From positions 1 through 64,000 of the forward strand of contig CAZCGU010000013.1 of assembly GCA_964498525.1 (NCBI GenBank): DNA of 64,000 bases, read 5' to 3'. Numbering within the stretch: position 1 is the stretch's first letter; every line of letters begins with the position of its first letter. The DNA is from DTU098 sp964498525 (GTDB lineage: Bacteria; Bacillota; Desulfotomaculia; Desulfotomaculales; Pelotomaculaceae). The notes below the pieces were generated by a model. The model saw only the letters and a program-made list of their open reading frames with translations. It searched no databases and had not been told where the DNA came from. The translations under genes and the position numbers were made by a program. Positions 61,117 to 64,000 of this stretch are shown here, in pieces.

Positions 61117-61796
61117 GTTTAGGCGAATAGTTTTGAACAGGTCCCGGGAAACCGGGCTTAATGCAACCGCTCGCTTTAAACTGGGGCGGGGGAACGGCTG
61201 CTCCCTTGAAACCGGGCTTAATACTAGTTCAGGGTTAACTCTTAAACTATGAATAAGTCTTTTATAAGCAGGCTTCTGTCCTGAATATGAGCTGAAGTGA
61301 AAATATAGAATTAGTGTTTACGCTATACCAGGGCCGGCCCCGGCGGCTAATACTGTTACAGTGAATAAACTAAAATTAGTTGGACTTTGTTTGTGCGGGG
61401 CCCGTTTCCGTATCCCGGTTGTTGCGGCTGCCGTATCTGAGCGATGGAGGTGGTAAATTGATTGTGACAATGCCTGTTCCCTAGTCAATTGACTGACCGG
61501 GGCGTTTTTATTTTACCGGGCCGGAAGATTAATCATTATCCTGTTGTTGTGGGGCGCCACTGGCTGCCGGGACCGAAGGGCGCCTGGCAAAACAACGGCA
61601 TTGCGGATATTGACCGGGCTTACCAAACTTTCCGGCGGTAGCGCTTTAAACAGCGGTTAGGAAGCAACCGGAGCTGATTCCAGCAAGGAATACTGTCGCC
61701 TGTAATCCCTGCGGATTGGAAGTCCGTTGGGTTTCGTGCCATGATTCCAGCAAGGGATACATGCGCCGCAATTTAAAAGAAAGGAATTGTTAAGCG
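61117..61796 (+). other. Long leader region before the toroid-SLH gene
   Basis: 680 bases with no full gene. It contains a repeated GAAACCGGGCTTAAT word (about 61149 and 61208), and an eight-codon frame MIVTMPVP at 61458-61484 with GGAGGTGG 6 bases upstream. A hairpin centred on AGTCAATTGACT followed by GTTTTTATTTT (61471-61515) comes next, then two GATTCCAGCAAGGRATAC repeats (about 61676 and 61743). The region may carry further regulation. Confidence 0.4.
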
Positions 61797-63443
61797 ATGG
61801 AGATCAGATTTTTAAGCCGCCGCCTGGCATTACTGACAATACTGGTGTGTTCTTTAACCTTCCTGGCACTGACGGCCGCGTTTGACCGGGCGGAGGCGGA
61901 AACCTTACTGGCGGACCGGGCAGCGGAATACCTGAAAAACGAATACGCGGATTACGGCCTTATTAACGCGGACATGGGTGTTGGCTCCTATGTTTTTTAT
62001 ATCCTGACCGCGGCCGGTGTTGATGTCAGCGCCTGGAAACACGACGGAACAAGCCTGGCGGACGCGGTAACCAGGGCAATCCGGAGCGACATAGCGGACG
62101 CCGGTCAGGTTTCCGCCAAGCGCCTGGCCCATGACCTGGCAGCGGCTAAAGCCCTGGGCCGGGAAAACGAGGCGGATCAGTTGATCCAGCTGCTGAAGAG
62201 CAGGCAGAGCAGCGAGGGGTTTGATCAAATAGGTCCACTCAGTGTATACAGCAACATTCCGGCCTTTGAAATGCTGGGCCGGCTCGGCTTGCTCGACCAG
62301 TTCGACGCCGGTCTGACCAGGGGCTACGTCCTGGGGATGCGCTATGCCGGGTCGGAGGACAAGTATCGCGGAAGTTGGGGATCCCTGGACGACGGTAAAT
62401 TTTACGCTGATTTTATGGCCGTCACGGGTGCGGTTCGGCTGCTTAGCCGCATTGACCCCGGCGGTAGTGACGCGGCGCTGCAGGAAGCGGTAGACAGCGG
62501 TCTGGAATGGCTCAAAAGACAGCAGCAGCCTGACGGCAACTTTATGGCCGGCATGGACGATACATTGATCGATACCTGTGATGTAATTATCACCCTGAGA
62601 GAGCTGGGGATTGATCCCGCCGCCTGGGTGAGCGGCGCGGGCAAAAGTCCCGTGGACTATTTGGAAAGCGAGGCGCTGAATCCGGACGGGAGTTTCGGCC
62701 AGTCCGGGAACGTACTGGACGCTGTGTTGGTATTGTGGGCATGCCGGGCGCTGGAGGAAAAAACAGCGGGAACGGCGGGGCAGGAACAGCCGGCTCAGGC
62801 GCAGCCGTTGCAAGAAGCACAGCCGGCCCCGGACAGCCCGGCCGCTCCCCCTGTTCAAACGGTGCGGTCATTTACGGACACAGCCGGCCACTGGGCGCAA
62901 GAATCTATTTCCCGTATGGCCGCCAGGGGTATTACGGCGGGCTACGCGGATGGTTCTTTCCGGCCCGAAGCGCTGGTGACCAGAAATGAAATAGCCGCCA
63001 TGCTGGCGCGGCTGCTGGGTCCGGAACCGGCGGCCACGCAGGATGTGCAGATGATAAGCGACAGCTTTGCCGATGCCGGCGACATTCCGGGCTGGGCTCT
63101 GAACGACGTTGCCGTGGCGCTGCGGGAAGGCCTTGTTTCGGGTTACCCGCAGCCGGACGGGTCTTTATGCTTTGCCGGCGACCGGACGGTTAACCGGGCC
63201 GAATTGTCGGCTTTGCTGGCGCGGGTCATGGAAATAAAACCGGGGCAGACGGAGCCCAGGGTTTTGGATTTTGCCGACAACAACCTGATCCCGGACTGGG
63301 CCGGGCGCTATATAGGTATAGTGTACGCCGGGGGGATTGCCGGCGGTTATCCCGACCGCACATTCCGGGCGGAAAAGCCTGTGACCAGGGCTGAAGCCGC
63401 TTCTATGATCATGCGTCTGGCAGAGCAAACGGAAGATAAATAG
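61797..63443 (+). CDS. Secreted alpha/alpha-toroid (prenyltransferase/terpene-cyclase-like) protein with three SLH domains
   Basis: 548 residues. Signal peptide 1-35 (LALLTILVCSLTFLALTAAF). Toroid domain about 36-325 with QW-like repeats: SSEGFDQIGPLSVYSNIPAFEML, WLKRQQQPDGNFMAG and LNPDGSFGQSGNVLDAVLVLWAC. A Gln/Ala/Pro linker about 326-355, then three SLH domains 356-548 (SFTDTAGHWAQESISRMAARGITAGYADGSFRPE and repeats). No DxDD or DDxxD catalytic motif was seen, so it is probably a binding protein. Transcobalamin and intrinsic factor use this alpha6/alpha6 fold for B12, and a cobalamin riboswitch lies upstream, so a wall-anchored corrinoid binder is plausible. Start ATG 61797 has AAAGGAA upstream. 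Confidence 0.8.
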   Translation: MEIRFLSRRLALLTILVCSLTFLALTAAFDRAEAETLLADRAAEYLKNEYADYGLINADMGVGSYVFYILTAAGVDVSAWKHDGTSLADAVTRAIRSDIADAGQVSAKRLAHDLAAAKALGRENEADQLIQLLKSRQSSEGFDQIGPLSVYSNIPAFEMLGRLGLLDQFDAGLTRGYVLGMRYAGSEDKYRGSWGSLDDGKFYADFMAVTGAVRLLSRIDPGGSDAALQEAVDSGLEWLKRQQQPDGNFMAGMDDTLIDTCDVIITLRELGIDPAAWVSGAGKSPVDYLESEALNPDGSFGQSGNVLDAVLVLWACRALEEKTAGTAGQEQPAQAQPLQEAQPAPDSPAAPPVQTVRSFTDTAGHWAQESISRMAARGITAGYADGSFRPEALVTRNEIAAMLARLLGPEPAATQDVQMISDSFADAGDIPGWALNDVAVALREGLVSGYPQPDGSLCFAGDRTVNRAELSALLARVMEIKPGQTEPRVLDFADNNLIPDWAGRYIGIVYAGGIAGGYPDRTFRAEKPVTRAEAASMIMRLAEQTEDK

Positions 63444-63480
63444 AAAAAACCGGTGTCAAAAAATATTGGGGGGATGAAGA

Positions 63481-64000
63481 TTGTTAAGTGAAGGATCTTT
63501 TAAAAAGATAGGCATTCTTCTGGCTGTTGTCATGGTGGCTGCGGTACTCTGCGCGTTGCCCGGCGCCAACCCGGCGGGAGCTGCCGGATCGCCGGCCGAC
63601 AGCGCCGTGCAGTACCTGAATAGTGAATATACCACCAGGGGCCTGGTAAATACCGAAATGGGCGTGGGCGCCTACGCTTTTTACGTACTGCGTCAGGCGG
63701 AGATTGATGTGAGCGCCTGGGAATATGATGGGGTGAGCCTGGATGAAGCGGTAACAGCCGCCATATCCGGCGACTTGGCCGGGGCCGCCGACCCGTCGGC
63801 AGTTTCCGCCAAGCGTCTGGCCCAGGACCTGGCGGCAGCTGTCGCGCTGGAAGATAGCGCCCTGACAAACCAGTTGGAGCAGGCGCTGCGGGACAGGGAA
63901 AGCGACAGCGGGTTTGACAACAACGTCTACAGCGATATACCGGCCTACGATCTTTTGGGCCGGACAAACAAGCTATTGAGTGTGGTAAACGCTGTCTACG
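63481..64000 (+). CDS. Second secreted alpha/alpha-toroid protein (cut by the right edge)
   Basis: 173 codons visible from TTG 63481, with GGGGGG 8 bases upstream. Signal peptide about 1-35 (IGILLAVVMVAAVLCALPG). The remainder is a clear paralogue of the gene before it: MGVGAYAFYVLRQAEIDVSAW against MGVGSYVFYILTAAGVDVSAW, and SAKRLAQDLAAAVALE against SAKRLAHDLAAAKALG. Only the first part of the toroid is in the window, so it is unknown whether SLH or a DUF4430 (transcobalamin C-domain-like) part follows. It lies 37 bases after the preceding gene, so the two are one transcript. Confidence 0.85.
   Translation, partial: MLSEGSFKKIGILLAVVMVAAVLCALPGANPAGAAGSPADSAVQYLNSEYTTRGLVNTEMGVGAYAFYVLRQAEIDVSAWEYDGVSLDEAVTAAISGDLAGAADPSAVSAKRLAQDLAAAVALEDSALTNQLEQALRDRESDSGFDNNVYSDIPAYDLLGRTNKLLSVVNAVY

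Noticed and set aside
61797..63443. Annotation as an active squalene-hopene or terpene cyclase
   Set aside because: The toroid is secreted, much shorter than a cyclase and lacks an evident DxDD-type catalytic motif.

Overview
The window looks like a chromosomal segment of a moderately GC-rich Gram-positive anaerobe of the Firmicutes, class Clostridia, plausibly Peptococcaceae or a relative. The grounds are SLH-domain surface proteins, the DUF1659/DUF2922/YvrJ small-gene set, AGGAGG-type ribosome binding sites with many TTG and GTG starts, two cobalamin riboswitches and a cobO-type adenosyltransferase. The assignment is inferred from gene content only.

Layout. 0-6 kb is an AT-rich accessory zone: an Rpn-family nuclease gene (cut by the left edge), an XRE / ImmA-IrrE / PIN-like three-gene operon, a transposase-like remnant, an amidohydrolase-like gene, an ATP-grasp gene, and a second Rpn copy disabled by a 263-bp deletion. 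6-34 kb is a large surface-polysaccharide locus. It holds two flippases, a CDP-glycerol glycerophosphotransferase-like protein, a TupA-type ATP-grasp protein, eight glycosyltransferases (four GT4-like, four GT2), UDP-glucose dehydrogenase and UDP-glucuronate epimerase, an LbetaH acyltransferase, RfbB/RfbA with a DegT-type aminotransferase, three carboxylate-amine-ligase-like ATP-grasp genes and a VanZ-like protein. A PhdYefM/PIN toxin-antitoxin pair and an isochorismatase-like gene sit inside. No polymerase, initiating sugar-phosphate transferase or chain-length regulator was recognised.

35-38.5 kb has a DUF2889 gene and the DUF1659-DUF2922-YvrJ set among five copies of a GGGACAAGG/CCTTGTCCC palindrome. 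38.5-54 kb has an SLH protein, a remnant of a nucleotide-sugar dehydrogenase, a Ca2+-type P-ATPase, a DUF1538-DUF1538-PII operon, a nitroreductase, a MacAB-like efflux operon, a TDT-family transporter, a lone HisF-like protein, SfsA and an MsrA-MsrB fusion.

54-64 kb seems organised around metal and corrinoid metabolism. A GTPase / stand-alone ABC ATPase / DUF364 operon is followed by a tandem nitrilase-fold protein whose second domain has lost its cysteine. Then come a small unknown gene behind a cobalamin riboswitch on the minus strand, cobO, and a plus-strand cobalamin riboswitch ahead of two paralogous secreted alpha/alpha-toroid proteins. The first of these ends in three SLH domains. These may be surface corrinoid-capture proteins built on the transcobalamin N-domain fold, which is the most interesting hypothesis here.

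A second theme is recent in-frame tandem duplication inside unrelated genes (epimerase, P-type ATPase, acyltransferase, Rpn) and across gene 3' ends (TDT transporter, sfsA, a GT2). A third is a mosaic of shared intergenic segments at module borders in the polysaccharide locus.
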